64,000 bases of DNA from Daucus carota subsp. sativus (lineage: Eukaryota > Streptophyta > Magnoliopsida > Apiales > Apiaceae), in NCBI RefSeq assembly GCF_001625215.2, contig NC_030387.2:24812517-24876516 (forward strand), read 5' to 3'. Position numbers and translations under genes: made by a program. The notes beneath the pieces were generated by a model. It searched no databases and was not told the DNA's origin. It saw nothing but the letters and a program-made list of their open reading frames with translations. Of this stretch, positions 1 to 12,600 are shown in pieces. The first letter of the stretch is position 1. Each line of letters starts with the position of its first letter.

Positions 1-54
1 TTATACTTGCAGAATGAAAAGAATTTTATAAATGAGCATTATACATTATTAAAA

Positions 55-449
55 GAGCATCTCCAACTATCTAAATCTCATCGCTAAAAGGTGAGTTGGC
101 ATACTAAAAATAAAAAAATATAGCCAACAACTCCAAAAACTGAACTCCAACCATGATCAGCTGTTGTCTATAAATTTAGCTAACCTCCCATGGATGGCTA
201 AATTTGTCGAACCTCTACAGGTCTGTAAGAAAATCTGTAGGAAGATTGTACATCATTTATTACCATATCGAACTGATATATTCTATTTTAACAATTTAAA
301 ATATTAATAACATACTATTTTTAAATTATAGCCAACCAATATAGCCAGTACCATTGAAGCAAAATGTCCTACAGGTTCAGCAAATTTTACATAATGTCTT
401 ACATGTCCAATTTAGCCGACGATTATAGCCAACGCCGTTGGAGATGCTC
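55..449. mobile_element. Tourist-like MITE, copy 1
   Basis: The ends are inverted repeats (GAGCATCTCCAAC at the left, its complement at the right), and TAA follows the right end and lies just before the left end. This fits a PIF/Harbinger (Tourist) MITE with a 3-bp TWA target duplication. The interior matches, in reverse orientation, the element at 15158-15533. It encodes no protein. Confidence 0.75.
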
Positions 450-524
450 TAATATAGCATAAATGTTGACAGTGCGGAGGGAGAATGTATAATACCCCCA
501 CCACTTTAAACTGTAATCTTTTTA

Positions 525-1247
525 GAGCAACTCCAATGCACCCATTCCTTACCTATATTTGATCTATATGGACAAGATTTGAGGGTTGAGAACAAAAAGA
601 GTTCTTCCAACTAGAGATGCACAAAAGATCTGTTCGGGCCAGATCCAGACCGGGCCAAAAAAAATCCGGATTTTTTTATAACCAGATCGGGCCGGGTTTT
701 TTTAAAAATCGGGCCGGACCAGGCCGGGCTTTTCCAAAAATACTAGGCCTGGTTTAGTTATAAAAAGCCCGGATTTTTCAAAAATCCGGATTTTATCCGG
801 ATTTTTTTGAAAATACTAGGCCTGTTTTAGGCCCTCGGACCGGGCCAGGCCAGACCGGGTTTTTTTTCGGATTGGGTTTTTCAGATTTTTTTCCAGATCG
901 GATCGGATCGAATTTCGGATTTCAGATTTTTTGAACATCTCTACTTCCAACGCAACTCCCTATCCCCTGTTAATTTTAGGTGAGAGAAAGTTCAACCCCT
1001 TTGAGGGATGAAAAAGCAGCCCCTATATGCTCCATGTCATCACCAGCTCATATCTTCTCTTATTTTTCTGTTATTTATTAGTGCAATTTTTCTCTCTACT
1101 TGAGTTGTATATATAGATTTAAAATATATGGAATCAAATAGGGAACATCGTTGGAGCAAAATAGCTTTTTGATCCCAAATATTTTAGGTAACCATTAATA
1201 TATAATATTTTAGGGGTTGAAAATAGGGAATTGCATTGGGCTTGCTC
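525..1247. mobile_element. Tourist-like MITE, different family, with nested hAT MITE
   Basis: The left end GAGCAACTCCAATGCA pairs with the right end (complement GAGCAAGCCCAATGCA), and both sides are flanked by TTA (522-524 and 1248-1250). The size of 723 bp is inflated by the hAT MITE at 612-943. No coding potential is seen. Confidence 0.65.
612..943. mobile_element. hAT-type MITE (332 bp) nested in the MITE at 525-1247
   Basis: It starts TAGAGATGCACAAAA and ends in the complement of TAGAGATGTTCAAAA. It is flanked on both sides by the perfect 8-bp duplication CTTCCAAC (604-611 and 944-951), the hAT signature. The interior is made of repeated CCGGATTTTT / CCGGGCC motifs and has no ORF. Confidence 0.85.
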
Positions 1248-1800
1248 TTAGCTAATTAACTACAGAGGATTTACTAAAAAAAAAAACTATAGAGGATTTA
1301 TATTTGTACTCTGTTCTGATCAGAGATTTGACAAATATCCATGCGTTTTCTGGTTAAGGTTTAGTGCAAGTAGAGTAGATTAATTGCGATTGTGGTGGCG
1401 TTTGTTTATCATTTAAAAGCCCAATTTCTGAGTTTATAAGTTAAAAATACTTATTTATACTGTTTGTGTAAAAAGTCAAAAAGCACTCAGGGCCGTGCCT
1501 GAGATTTAAAGTGCCCGGTGCAATATGCAAAAAATGTGCCCTAATAGTTTGAAAATATACTACATGAAATAATAAAAATTGATACAAAATTGTAAAAATC
1601 ATATTACAATTAGAGTGCATATATATTTTTTTCATATTATAAAAATTAACTGAAAATTGTAAAGAAATAAAACAAGTACATAGATAACATAAAATTATCT
1701 GAAAATTGTTCTTCTAGCATTTTTTGAAGCAAACCCACAAATAATATTTTTATAGTGTACATTTTCTAATAAACTATTTTCATATTTGATATATATGTGT

Positions 1801-1820
1801 GCGCGCGCGCGCGCGCGCGC
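1801..1820. repeat. (GC)n microsatellite
   Basis: Ten GC dinucleotides follow a short TATATGTGT stretch inside the left part of the hAT-like element. Confidence 0.9.
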
Positions 1821-2216
1821 ATGTACATGTATAAATTAAAAATGAATATAATTTAACATAAATTAGTTACTAAAGATTGAATTATTATTTTAATGATATA
1901 ATATTGCATATGGTCATCAAGAAAGAAAAAAAATAGTATAAGTAGTTAAATTAATTAACTTTAATGAAGTCATTGAAGTTAGCAGTCAAATTAGAATTTT
2001 ACCTCGAGAGCAGGGTGACTGTGACAATTTTCAATGCAAGCATTTATTTCAATTAACATGGTTATGATATTAGTTTTTTTTAAAATTTATATAACTTATT
2101 CAAAATAACATTTAAAAATTATTAAAGTGTATAATATTTTTCAATTTTTTTCATTTTCAATTTTTTAATCTTAAAAATAAAATTTAGTTTTTTTGCTATT
2201 TTTTTTCATTTTGACT

Positions 2217-2261
<45 letters not shown>

Positions 2262-2853
2262 AGTAAGATCCTGGGAGAACTCATATTATCAAGAGAACCG
2301 AGAGAACTCCTAAATCTGCCGTTGATTAAGAATCTTAATATATTTGTATTTTCAAATAATATCTTTATAAAATCAATCAAATCTAATGATGTTAGGGGTA
2401 TTTATGTAAAAAAAATACATAGAATCAATAGCATTTATTACCCTTTTTAATGATTTTCTTGCTGTTTTTAAGTGGCTTAAAATTCTACAGTTCTCTTTTA
2501 AAGCAAGCAAAGCAATCAAACTAATAAACACTCTTTCATTTTCTTTTTTCACATCAAAACATAACAGACTATGCAAAACAAAGCTGTGGAAAACCCTTTG
2601 GATGATCACGTGGAACGTAAGTTCTGTAAATTTTTTGTATGTTTTTTGTGTATCCTTCACTACAAGAGCATCTGTATTCTGAACTACCATTTTTATCTTT
2701 TCGTTTTGGATTTATTTCATACAGTACGGGAAGACAAGGATGAAGCTGTGTACAGCTCATCAATCAAAATACCTGAACGTACTACTTAAACATAACTAAA
2801 AAATATAGACACCGTACATCTTCAAATTCCAGCCCACTCCCAGGATTCTGCTA

Positions 2854-3003
2854 TTACTCTAAAACCACCACCGCATCATCTTCATCGAGCAGCTTGTCCT
2901 CATACACCAAGTCGACATTGGGACTATGCAATTGGGAGAAACGAAGGCGGCTACTGTCAGACAGAAGTCTCGGGTAGCGGGATTGGTTGCAGAGACAACC
3001 AAA
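2854..3003 (-). pseudogene. Coding-like C-terminal exon remnant, unidentified
   Basis: On the minus strand one frame reads about 45 codons, with the run SRYPRLLSDSSRLRF near the start and the acidic tail DLVYEDKLLDEDDAVVVLE, then a stop. The GC content is much higher than the surrounding AT-rich element. It looks like the last exon of a host gene caught inside the transposon. The family is not recognised, and no clear splice acceptor is seen upstream. Confidence 0.3.
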
Positions 3004-3162
3004 TAATTACCCTGTGTCACACTTAACTCAATTCAAATAATACCTGATCTATTCACAAAACAGTGAGGGAGCCATAAAACCAACGGATTAATGACTAGGA
3101 AAAGTCACAAAAATGATTCTGTTACATTTAAGCAGCCAAAAAATTGGCCTCATGGTTCCATT

Positions 3163-3727
3163 TAGACCTGGCAATTCGTGCAGATCGTGTACTTTCGTAT
3201 CGTGTACCTTTTCGTGTCGTGTACTCAAAGGCCAAACACAAAACCGACCCGTTTAGCGTTCGTGTATTTTCGTGTCGTGTACCTCCGTTTTCGTGTCGTT
3301 CTCGTGTCGTATTTCGTGTAAAATCGAATTTAAATATAAATATAAATAAACATATAAATTAATGTAAATATTAGATTTCTAGGCAAAAAATTTACAAAAT
3401 AGTATGAAATATATATATTTAAATCATTTACACTTACAATATTATAAACTATGTATTATTTTAAAAGAAAATATACATATATTTATTATAAATATACATA
3501 TTTATAATTAAATATTAATATTTAACTATTAAATTATATTTATTTCGTGTACCTCGTGTCGTGTCGTGTACCCGAAGGGTAAACACAAAACCGACACGAC
3601 ATCTCAGTCGTGTACTTCGTGTCGTGTACCTTTTCGTGTCGTGTACTCAAAATGCAAACACAAACACTAAATTTTCGTGTCGTTTTCGTGTCGTGTATTC
3701 GTGTCGTGTGTAAATTTGCCGGGTCTA
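3163..3727. mobile_element. hAT-type MITE rich in CGTGTCGTGTAC motifs (565 bp)
   Basis: It starts TAGACCTGGCAA and ends in the complement of TAGACCCGGCAA. The perfect 8-bp duplication GTTCCATT flanks it (3155-3162 and 3728-3735). Both arms are built from many TTCGTGTCGTGTACC repeats around an AT-rich centre (about 3340-3540). It contains no real ORF. Confidence 0.9.
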
Positions 3728-3779
3728 GTTCCATTCCCTTTTATCTATGTCCAAGAACAAACACTTAATAGAATCTTAA

Positions 3780-6660
3780 CATTAATAATATATGTAAGAG
3801 ATTCTCAAATTTGTTTTTATTAATTTCACTAATAATTTTAACATTTGAATGCTTCTTTAAGTGTTCTTTTAAATATTCTATAATTTTTATTAATAATATT
3901 AAGATTTTAATAAGTGTTTCACCTATAACTTTTAACATTTGAATGCTTCTTTTAGTGTTCTTTTAAATATTCTATAATTTATAAATTAGAATTCATTAAT
4001 ATTAATTATTCAACAAAATATTAATTTAAAAATATTTGAAGAGTCAAAAGAATATTATAAGGTGTGTAATTTATACATGAAAATTAAATATTCTAAAAGA
4101 ATCTTGCAAAATACAAGTATTTATTACTAGAAATAATAAATTTTTTTAGAATAACTCCTATATATATTAACCATATTAAGATTCTATTAAGCGTATCACT
4201 TATAAGTTATAACTTTTAACATTAGAAGTATTCTTAAAGTGTTCTTCTGAATATTATTATAATTTTTAAATTAGAATTCTTTAATATTAATTAGTTTCAA
4301 ATTCTTCAAAATAAGATTATTTTAAAAATAATTGAAGAGTCAAAAGAATATTATAGGGTGAATAATTTATACATAGAAATTAAATATTCAAAAAAAATCT
4401 TGCACAATACAAATATATATTACTAGAAATAATAAAATATTTTAGAGAATCTTCAATATATATTAATAATATTAAGATTGTATTAAGTGTTTCACCTATA
4501 ACTTTTAACATTTGAATTTTTATTGAAGTGTTCTTTTAAATAATATAATATTTTTTGAATTAGGATTCTATAATATTAATTAGTTTAAAATTCTTCAAAT
4601 TAATATTAATTTAAAAATAGTTGAATAGTCAAAAGAATATTACAGAGTGAATAATTTATAAAATTAAAATATTCTAAAAGAATCTTGCTCGATACAAAAT
4701 ATTTATTACTAGTAATAATATAATATTTTAGAGAATCTTCTATATATATAAATAATATTAAGATATTATTAAGTGATTCACCTATAACTTAATATAAATT
4801 TAAGTTAATTTTATCAGTTTTATGATTAAATTTATTTTTATTATTAGTTTTATTATTAAACTTATTTAATAAATAAACTAAAATTCTGCTAAAAAAATTA
4901 TTGTGTATATTTAATATTTATTAATTTTTTAATTATTTCAAGTAGACATTCGCACAAAATAAGTAAGGAATTACTCATAGAAAACCTATTAGGATTTTAT
5001 AAAATACAGAATCGGCGATTCTTAAATATATTCCCTTGAGAATTTTAACTTATATAGGGGTCATTTTTTTTATGTGCAAATTAATATTTTTTGTTTAACA
5101 AAATCATTGTACTGTATTCTCAACTTCTTTCCTATATATTTTAAATTTAAATAATATACTGTTTTCAAATCTTCAATTATGTCAATCAAACGTAGCATAT
5201 ATATAGTAAATTTGTAACATAAAGATAACCAAATGAATCACATAAATAGATTCACCATATTTTAATCAATCATTTAAAGTCTATTCAATTTGAATTTTTA
5301 AATTTCAAATTTTAAAGATTCACCTTGAAAAGATTTAAAAACTACTTTTTCATATTTCACAGTTGACATTCAACATATAATATTTATAAAAAAAATATCT
5401 TAGAGAATCTTGTAATATATTCCAGAGAATCTTCTATATATACTAATGAAATATTTTAGAGAAACTCCTATATATATTAATAATATTAATATTCTATTAA
5501 GTGTTTCATCTATAACTTTTACCATTTGAATGCTTCTTTAAGTGTTCTTTTAAATATTCTATAATTTTTAAATTAGAATTCATTAATATTAATTATTCAA
5601 CAAAATATTAATTTAAAAATATTTGCAGAGTCAAAAGAATATTATAGGGTGTATAATTTATACAGGAAAATTAAATATTCTAAAAGAATCTTGCAAAATA
5701 CAAATATTTATTACTAGAAATAATAAATTTTTTTAAAATAACTGCTATATATATTAACGATATTAAGATTCTATTATGTGTATCACCTATAACTTTTAAC
5801 ATTAGAAGTATTCTTGTTCTTTTGAATATTATTATAATTTGTAAATTAGAATTCTTTAATATTAATTAGTTTGAAATTATTCAAAATAAGATTATTTTAA
5901 AAATAATTGAAGAGTCAAAAGAATATTACAGGGTGAATAATTTATACAAGAAAAATTAAAATATTCTAAAAGAATCTTGCTCGATACAAAATATTTATTA
6001 CTAGTAATAATAAAATATTTTAGAGAATCTTCTTTATATATAAATAATATTAAGATATTATTAAGTGATTCACCTATAACTTACTATAAATTTTAGTTAA
6101 TTTTATCAGTTTTATGATTAAATTTAAATTTATTATTAGTTTTATTTTTAAACTTATTTAATAAATAAGCTAAGATTCTGCTAAAAATTTTATTATGTAT
6201 TTTAATATTTATTAATTTTTTAATTATTCAACCAAGTAAACATTCGCATCAGAAATAAGAAAGGAATTACTAATAGAAAACCTATTAGCATTTTATAAAA
6301 TACAAAATCGAATCTGTGATTCTTAAAAATATTCCCTTGAGAATTTTCTCAGATCATAACTCAAAAGTGTAGTTTAAATATTAAATTATTGATATAAAAG
6401 GATTGTTTAAAAAACTCTATTATTTTGTAAAGTATTTAACTTTTTGTAAGAGCTGAACAGAAGATTTTATATATTAAAACTATTAGACGAGTTAAAAGAA
6501 TATTATATGGTGAATAATTTATACAATAAAAATTAGATAATTTCAAAAGAATCTTGGACATAAGTATTCATTAATAACAATAATAGAATATCTATTTAGT
6601 AAAAAAAACAATAATAGAATATCTTAAATAATCAATAAAATCATTAGAATATTCTTATCA
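3780..6660. repeat. AT-rich direct repeat array, about 270-300-bp unit, with higher-order duplication
   Basis: A unit containing TATTAAGATTCTATTAAGTG followed by CACCTATAACTTTTAACATT recurs near 3898, 4168, 4470, 4757, 5487, 5760 and 6047. The TTTTATAAAATACA...CTTGAGAATTTT block after the unit at 4757 (near 4995-5050) recurs after 6047 (near 6293-6350), so about 1.3 kb was duplicated as a block. The units have drifted. No coding potential is seen. Confidence 0.75.
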
Positions 6661-7102
6661 TATAATCTTCAAATTTTGAAATCTTTCTAGACTTTCAGAA
6701 GATCCTAATATTAGGAATATATATGTATTAACTCACATTAATTGCCTGGGGATTGAATTTTGAAAATACCATAAATAAAAGATATGTGAATATATCATAG
6801 GGAGATTCTTTCCACGATTCCCTATGTGAATATCTAGGAAGATTGTACAATCTATGTATTATTTCTTCGAAGTGATGGGGTTTTCTCTCGAACATCACTC
6901 TATATATTACACCTTACCAAAACACCCTATAACTTTGAATAGAACAGTTTAGAATATCTTGCAGGGAACTCAATCTGGAAATTCATTTCAAATACCAAAT
7001 TGCATGCTCTTATAACGATCATTAAAGCGAAAAGCCCACACAAGTGAGCTACTCATAGTAGCTAAACATGTGTTATCATCGTTCTCCTATTAAATGTTGC
7101 AG

Positions 7103-7221
7103 TTGAGGTTGTATACCTCAGGACAAACAACAGTTGTTTCCATGTCACAAGGTATTCCATTCGCAGAGATTTGGAAGGTCACATGGGTTATAGGGTTCAC
7201 TTGTTATTGGAGGGAGACAAG
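7103..7221 (+). pseudogene. Exon-like segment inside the MULE-like element
   Basis: This 119-bp segment, less AT-rich than its surroundings, lies between an acceptor (TGTTGCAG) and a donor (GTAACT). Two of its three frames are open. It may be a captured exon. The protein is not recognised, and a chance match to splice motifs is possible. Confidence 0.3.
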
Positions 7222-8344
7222 GTAACTAATAACTAGGAGTAGAACCGTTAAGAGAACCTTAGTGAATTTCATTCTCGGACACTGAAAATTTATAACACCG
7301 ATATAAAATGATGATTCATCGGGCTTGTAGGAGTCCGCTATTAGGTAGCTTAGAGATTCATCGGGCTTAGTTGCTATGGTTTCTTGATATATTTTTAGGT
7401 CTGCAGAACAATGGTGTTACACGTCGAAATAAAAACATATAAGCTATATTTATGGATTAGTCGGCCTGTAAGGTGGATACCATATTTAAAAAGATTTGCA
7501 TATAATAAAGATTCCACTGTGGTCAAAAATGCCCTTAATCATATGTTTATTCTAGATTTTGTGATTGAAAAAATATAAGGCAATGAATAAATAATATCCA
7601 AAATATCAACGGCTCTAAAGAGATCTCTCGGTTCTCTTGATAGTAAGGTTCTCCCTCGAACCTTACTCATATATATATACACACACCTACATAAAAAAAT
7701 GTGCCCCTAGTATTTGAGAGCCCTGTTCCGTTGAACACGCCGCACACCCTCAGGCACGGCCTGGAAGCACTTATAAAAAGTTAGTAAAGCCAGCTTTTAT
7801 TCTAGGGCTTCTGCTTATTTTCAAAACACTTTAATCAATCTTAATTTGCTTCTAACTTGTACTCCACTTTTTTATTTTAAGCAAGAGTTACTTATTTTAA
7901 ACTCAACCAAACGATCCCTGTAATCATGAAATAATTTTGAAGCTGGATTCTATCATACTTCCTCCCTCTCGTTTAATTATATATTCGGGAGTCTGAGATG
8001 AAGGACTAGACACGTATTTTAAAATTTTTATAAAATATAATTATAAGAATTAGTATAACTTTTTCTAATAAAAATTTAATATTCAATATTTATTACTTTT
8101 GTTTAGAAATAAAAATTTAGAAACAAAATAAGTTCGATAATATTATTTTAAAATATGTGTCAAATCATATATAAAAATGGTATAGAAATGTATGGAACGT
8201 AAAAATTACTTAATTTAATGGATATTAGAATTTAATTTCATATAAAAGTAGGAGTGTTTGATGATGTGATTGTAGATAAAGTCTGCTATTAATCACGAAA
8301 TCTTCATTTTCGAACTCGATTTCACAAAACCTAATTGACAGATA

Positions 8345-8605
8345 CTCTCTCTGTTGCTCTCATTTTTTTACAATTTTTTTTAACTACTCGACACGCATTT
8401 CATTGCGCACACGCATTTTAAGACGCATATAATACATAATTTTATAATTTATTTATTTTTATGTTTCAAAAAAAATAATTTTTTTTGTATAAAAATTTAA
8501 ACATTAAAATTTTATTTTAAATAAAATGGTTCAAAATAATTCATCAACCTATATATTATGAAAGTTTTAGAATGCCTGCTAAATAATTGAGCATGACGGA
8601 GGGAG
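8345..8605. mobile_element. Stowaway-like MITE (261 bp)
   Basis: The left end CTCTCTCTGTTGCTC is paired with the right end (complement CTCCCTCCGTCATGCTC), and TA flanks both sides (8343-8344, 8606-8607). This is the CTCCCTCCGT-type end of plant Tc1/mariner MITEs. The interior is AT-rich and non-coding. A single-sided relic of similar sequence lies near 7964. Confidence 0.65.
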
Positions 8606-8609
8606 TATA

Positions 8610-9689
8610 TATTTTAGCAGTTAAGTCGAGTTTTCAAATTTAATTTCATATGAAAATAGGAGTGCTTGATGTGAGACGTGGCTGGATGTTAGCAGCCACC
8701 TTCTCCGGCTGTGAATCTTTGTATAATGTGTCCAAGAATAAGAAACCAAAGTAACAGGACGGATTGTGAGTTGTCAAAACTCAAAAGTATCCTCCAACAG
8801 ATACATCTTATCCAGTCATACTACAAGTTGAGGAAATTATGTTTCTGTCTACTTGAGGAGCTGTTGGGGAGATTTGGTGCAGCTGCACTTGGACAGATCA
8901 CGTCCGTGTCGCTGCATTATTCGATTTCGATTTCAGAAATTTAAATATTTTACGCTTAAACATGCTCAGCTTGCACTTTGTTAGTTTTAGCCGTGCACAC
9001 AAACTCACAAAAAAGAACTTAATAAAGGAAAAAACTACAAGATTCTGTATAAAATCAGATTTAATTAAGGGAATTTTCAATTTTACTTGGTTGGAAATTT
9101 ACAATAATGCATGTAAATAAAAATCTGAGAATTTTATGACAAACGGTGTTGAATTGTACATATACTGATATGCATCAGTAGAAGTTCAGAATGCAACTTA
9201 GCGAAAAAAAGAAGTTCAGAATGCAGATTATAAAGATGGTGATAATAGTAGGCAGGCTAGGGTGTCCTGTAATACGCATTTTCACCAAAGATAAGATGGC
9301 GATAACAGTTCTTGACTTGTGGTAGTTGCAGTGGAACTGGAAAATAAATGAATTATTCCAGGTGGGAACACTTGATATTGTGGCTGAAACTGGCGTTGGG
9401 TCCAGAACTATCCTTTTAATGAAACTTGTATTTCATAAATTCTTCCAAGCCATAGATAAGTTTTCTATCACCTTAAAGTTCATGGTTTCTTTTCAACGAG
9501 CAGTTCCTTGTCCAAGTCTTTCACCTAATAAACTTTAAGCAATTCAATGCAGAATTTTCAATACATGTCACCTACCATGATCACTGACAGATTGCAATCC
9601 ACATGACCATTTATACCAGAGCAACACGATATCAGAACTGGATCAACTTAAACTTCATTTCAGAACTTGTAATCTCTAAAAAACGGATA
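8610..9689. other. Intergenic stretch upstream of the receptor kinase
   Basis: This holds the upstream region and presumed 5' UTR of the receptor kinase at 9690. Several short open frames occur, but none has a recognisable domain. I could not place a convincing TATA box. Confidence 0.5.
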
Positions 9690-12600
9690 ATGATGCCTTA
9701 CGTTATTTCTGAAGTGGTATGTGTTATTCTGATTAGCCTTTTGCTTAGTAACTGCAAGTTCCAGGCACTTGATGGTAATGCAACAGATAGACAATCGCTG
9801 CTGGCCTTCAAAAAGTCCATTGTGCAAGATCCTCAAAACGCTCTTGGCTCGTGGAATGATTCTTTGCATTTCTGCCAGTGGGAAGGTGTGACCTGTGGTC
9901 GACGCCACCAAAGAGTCACAAGAATTGATATTACTTCCAGGGCTTTATCAGGCTCACTGTCTCCTTATTTAGCCAATCTGACCTTCCTTCAGATTCTACA
10001 GATAAACAACAACAGTCTGTATGGTGAGATTCCCCCTCAACTTGGTAACCTGTTCAGGCTCAAAGCTCTGAACCTTTTCTTGAACAATCTGGAAGGCACA
10101 ATTCCAGCCAACATCTCTCGTTGCTCTAACCTTCAACATCTTCGTGTTGGTAGAAATAATTTAGTTGGTAAATTACCAGAAGAACTAGGTGCATTGTCCA
10201 AGCTCCAGTCACTTGTTATTGAAGAAAATAGCTTCACCGGAAGAATTCCACCATTTTTGGGGAACTTCACTTCGTTGGAAATATTTTACGCTAGGAGAAA
10301 CCATTTTTCTGGAGGTATTCCAGATACAATTGGCAATATGAGAAAACTTAGCATTCTTGGATTGGCTGCTAACAATTTGTCTGGTATGATCCCGCTTTCA
10401 CTCTATAATATCTCCTCTCTGACACAATTATCTTTGGATGAGAATGAACTCCAGGGTACTCTTCATCCGAGCATAGGTTCGATGCTTCCTCTCCTGCAAG
10501 TTATTCAATTAAGTGATAATCAATTTACAGGACTGCTTCCATTATCACTCTCTAATTGTTCCAAACTAGAAATATTTCAGATGAACACAAATTTTTTTGA
10601 AAAAAAAATTGCAATTAATTTTGGAGGCCAGAATAGTCTGATGAATATCGTACTAGATGAAAACAATTTTGGAACTGGAGAAACTGATGAAATGAATTTC
10701 ATAGGCTCTTTAAGCAACTGCAGCAATCTGCAAGGGCTTGGTGTCTCTGACAACAAACTAAAGGCGGTATTGCCAGATTCTGTGGGAAACCTTTCAACCA
10801 AGATCAATTATCTAAATTTAGCAGGAAATCAATTATATGGAAGACTCCCTTCATCTATAGGTAATCTTATCAATCTAGATACATTTGGTCTTGATGATAA
10901 CCAGTTTAGCGGGACAATTCCCATAAGCATAGGAAATCTTGAAAAGCTTCAGGTAGTTGCATTTTCGCAGAATAAGTTTTCTGGTGTGATTCCTCAGTCT
11001 ATTGGTAACCTTACATTGTTGACGAAACTCTACATGAACATGAATAGATTGGAGGGGAACATTCCAATAAACCTTGCGAATTGCTCTAGATTGTTGACTT
11101 TAGAACTTTCTCAGAATAACTTCACTGGCTTGATCCCCAAACAACTATTTAGTCTTTCAACTCTATCTATTACCTTGAATCTTTCACACAATTATATTTA
11201 TGGACAGCTTCCATCCGATGTTGGAAACCTTGTACACTTAGGATCCTTGGATTTATCCAACAATAGATTGTCCGGGAAAATTCCAGCTAGTCTTGGTAGC
11301 TGCTCCAGCCTTGAATATCTATTCCTTCAGAACAATATGTTTCAGGGTTCAATACCTTCATCTTTGAGTTCACTGAAAGGGGTCATGAACATCGATCTTT
11401 CTCTGAATAATTTGTCTGGGGAAATTCCAAAGTTCTTTGAGCAATTATCAGTAAAGTATCTGAATTTATCTTTTAACAATCTAGAGGGCGAGGTACCTAC
11501 CAGAGGAATTTTTTCAAATCTAAGCGGAGTATCAGTTCTTGGAAACAGTAACATTTGTGGGGGTATGTCTGAGCTTCACTTACAAAAATGTGCCAATGGA
11601 GGATCAAGAAAACAAGAAAGATATATCCGTGTTCTTATAGTTCTATTCTCTGTTATAGGAATACTTATCTGTGCAACTATATTGATGTGGTTCATGTTCA
11701 GGCATAAAAGGTTAGGAAATTTGGAGTCAGGGGGGCCAATGGTAGATAGCTCACACTTACGGCTATCTTATGCGGATCTCCACAAAGCAACAGCTGGATT
11801 TTCTTTGGAGAATGTAGTCGGCAGTGGTAGCTTTGGTTGCGTTTATAAAGGGGTTCTTGATGCAAATAGAATGACTGTTGCAGTGAAAGTCCTAAACCTT
11901 CATTCCCGAGAATCCTACAAAAGTTTTATGAACGAGTGTGAAGCCTTGAGAAATACTAGACACCGGAATCTTGTTAAGATCATAACCACCTGCTCTAGTG
12001 TTGATTTCCAGGGTAATGAGTTCAGAGCCTTGGTGTATGAGTTCATGCCCAATGGTAGCTTGGAACAATGGCTGTACCCGAGTCTGCAATCACAAAGACA
12101 GCCAAGACTCACTCTAGCTCAAAAATTAAACATAGCCATCGATGTCTCCCATGCAGTCGATTATCTTCACAATCAATGTGAGAAGCCCATATTACATTGT
12201 GATCTAAAGCCTAGCAACATTCTGCTTGACAATGACATGGTTGCTCATGTTGGAGATTTCGGATTAGCAAAAATTCTTCACCCTGGAATCGCAGAAGTGA
12301 CACAAAGCAGTTCAGTTGGACTAAGAGGAACAATCGGATATGCAGCTCCAGGTATGCAATTTAATCATCACTTGATACATTCATTTACATAAAAATATTA
12401 CTTATTATGAGTGTCTTTTAGAAATTTTCTTTTGATGTTTTGTTAGAGTATGGTCTTGGAAGTGAGGTATCAAAGAGTGGGGATGTCTACAGTTTTGGGA
12501 TTTTGTTGCTTGAGATGATAACAGGAAAGAGACCTACTGATGCCATGTTTAATGAAGGCCTTGATCTTCACAAGTTTGTGAGTACGGCACTGCCAGATCA

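Larger units (their letters stand above)
2261..7668. mobile_element. Mutator-like (possibly Pack-MULE) element inside the hAT element
   Basis: Roughly 65-bp terminal inverted repeats face each other: 2261-2325 starts GAGTAAGATCCTGGGAGAAC and the complement of 7604-7668 starts GAGTAAGGTTCGAGGGAGAA. Both share the core ATCAAGAGAACCGAGAGA and end GCCGTTGAT. It sits in a (TA)n tract (about 2221-2258 on the left, about 7669-7679 on the right), so the target duplication cannot be read cleanly. Long TIRs and lack of a transposase fit a non-autonomous MULE. The interior holds a hAT MITE, an AT-rich array and two exon-like pieces (see the separate entries). The superfamily is inferred from TIR length. 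Confidence 0.55.
1488..7763. mobile_element. hAT-like DNA transposon (about 6.3 kb with nested insertions)
   Basis: The left end CAGGGCCGTGCCTGAG is matched by the right end (complement CAGGCCGTGCCTGAGG, one G shorter). The flanks are AAAGCACT (1480-1487) and GAAGCACT (7764-7771), an 8-bp hAT target duplication with one mismatch. Only about 0.85 kb is original element: 1488 to about 2260 and about 7669-7763. The rest is the inserted element at 2261-7668. No transposase is seen, so it is non-autonomous or a relic. Confidence 0.75.

Noticed and set aside
8711-8944. 77-codon plus-strand frame
   Set aside because: No recognised domain, no splice context, next to a MITE. Not supported.
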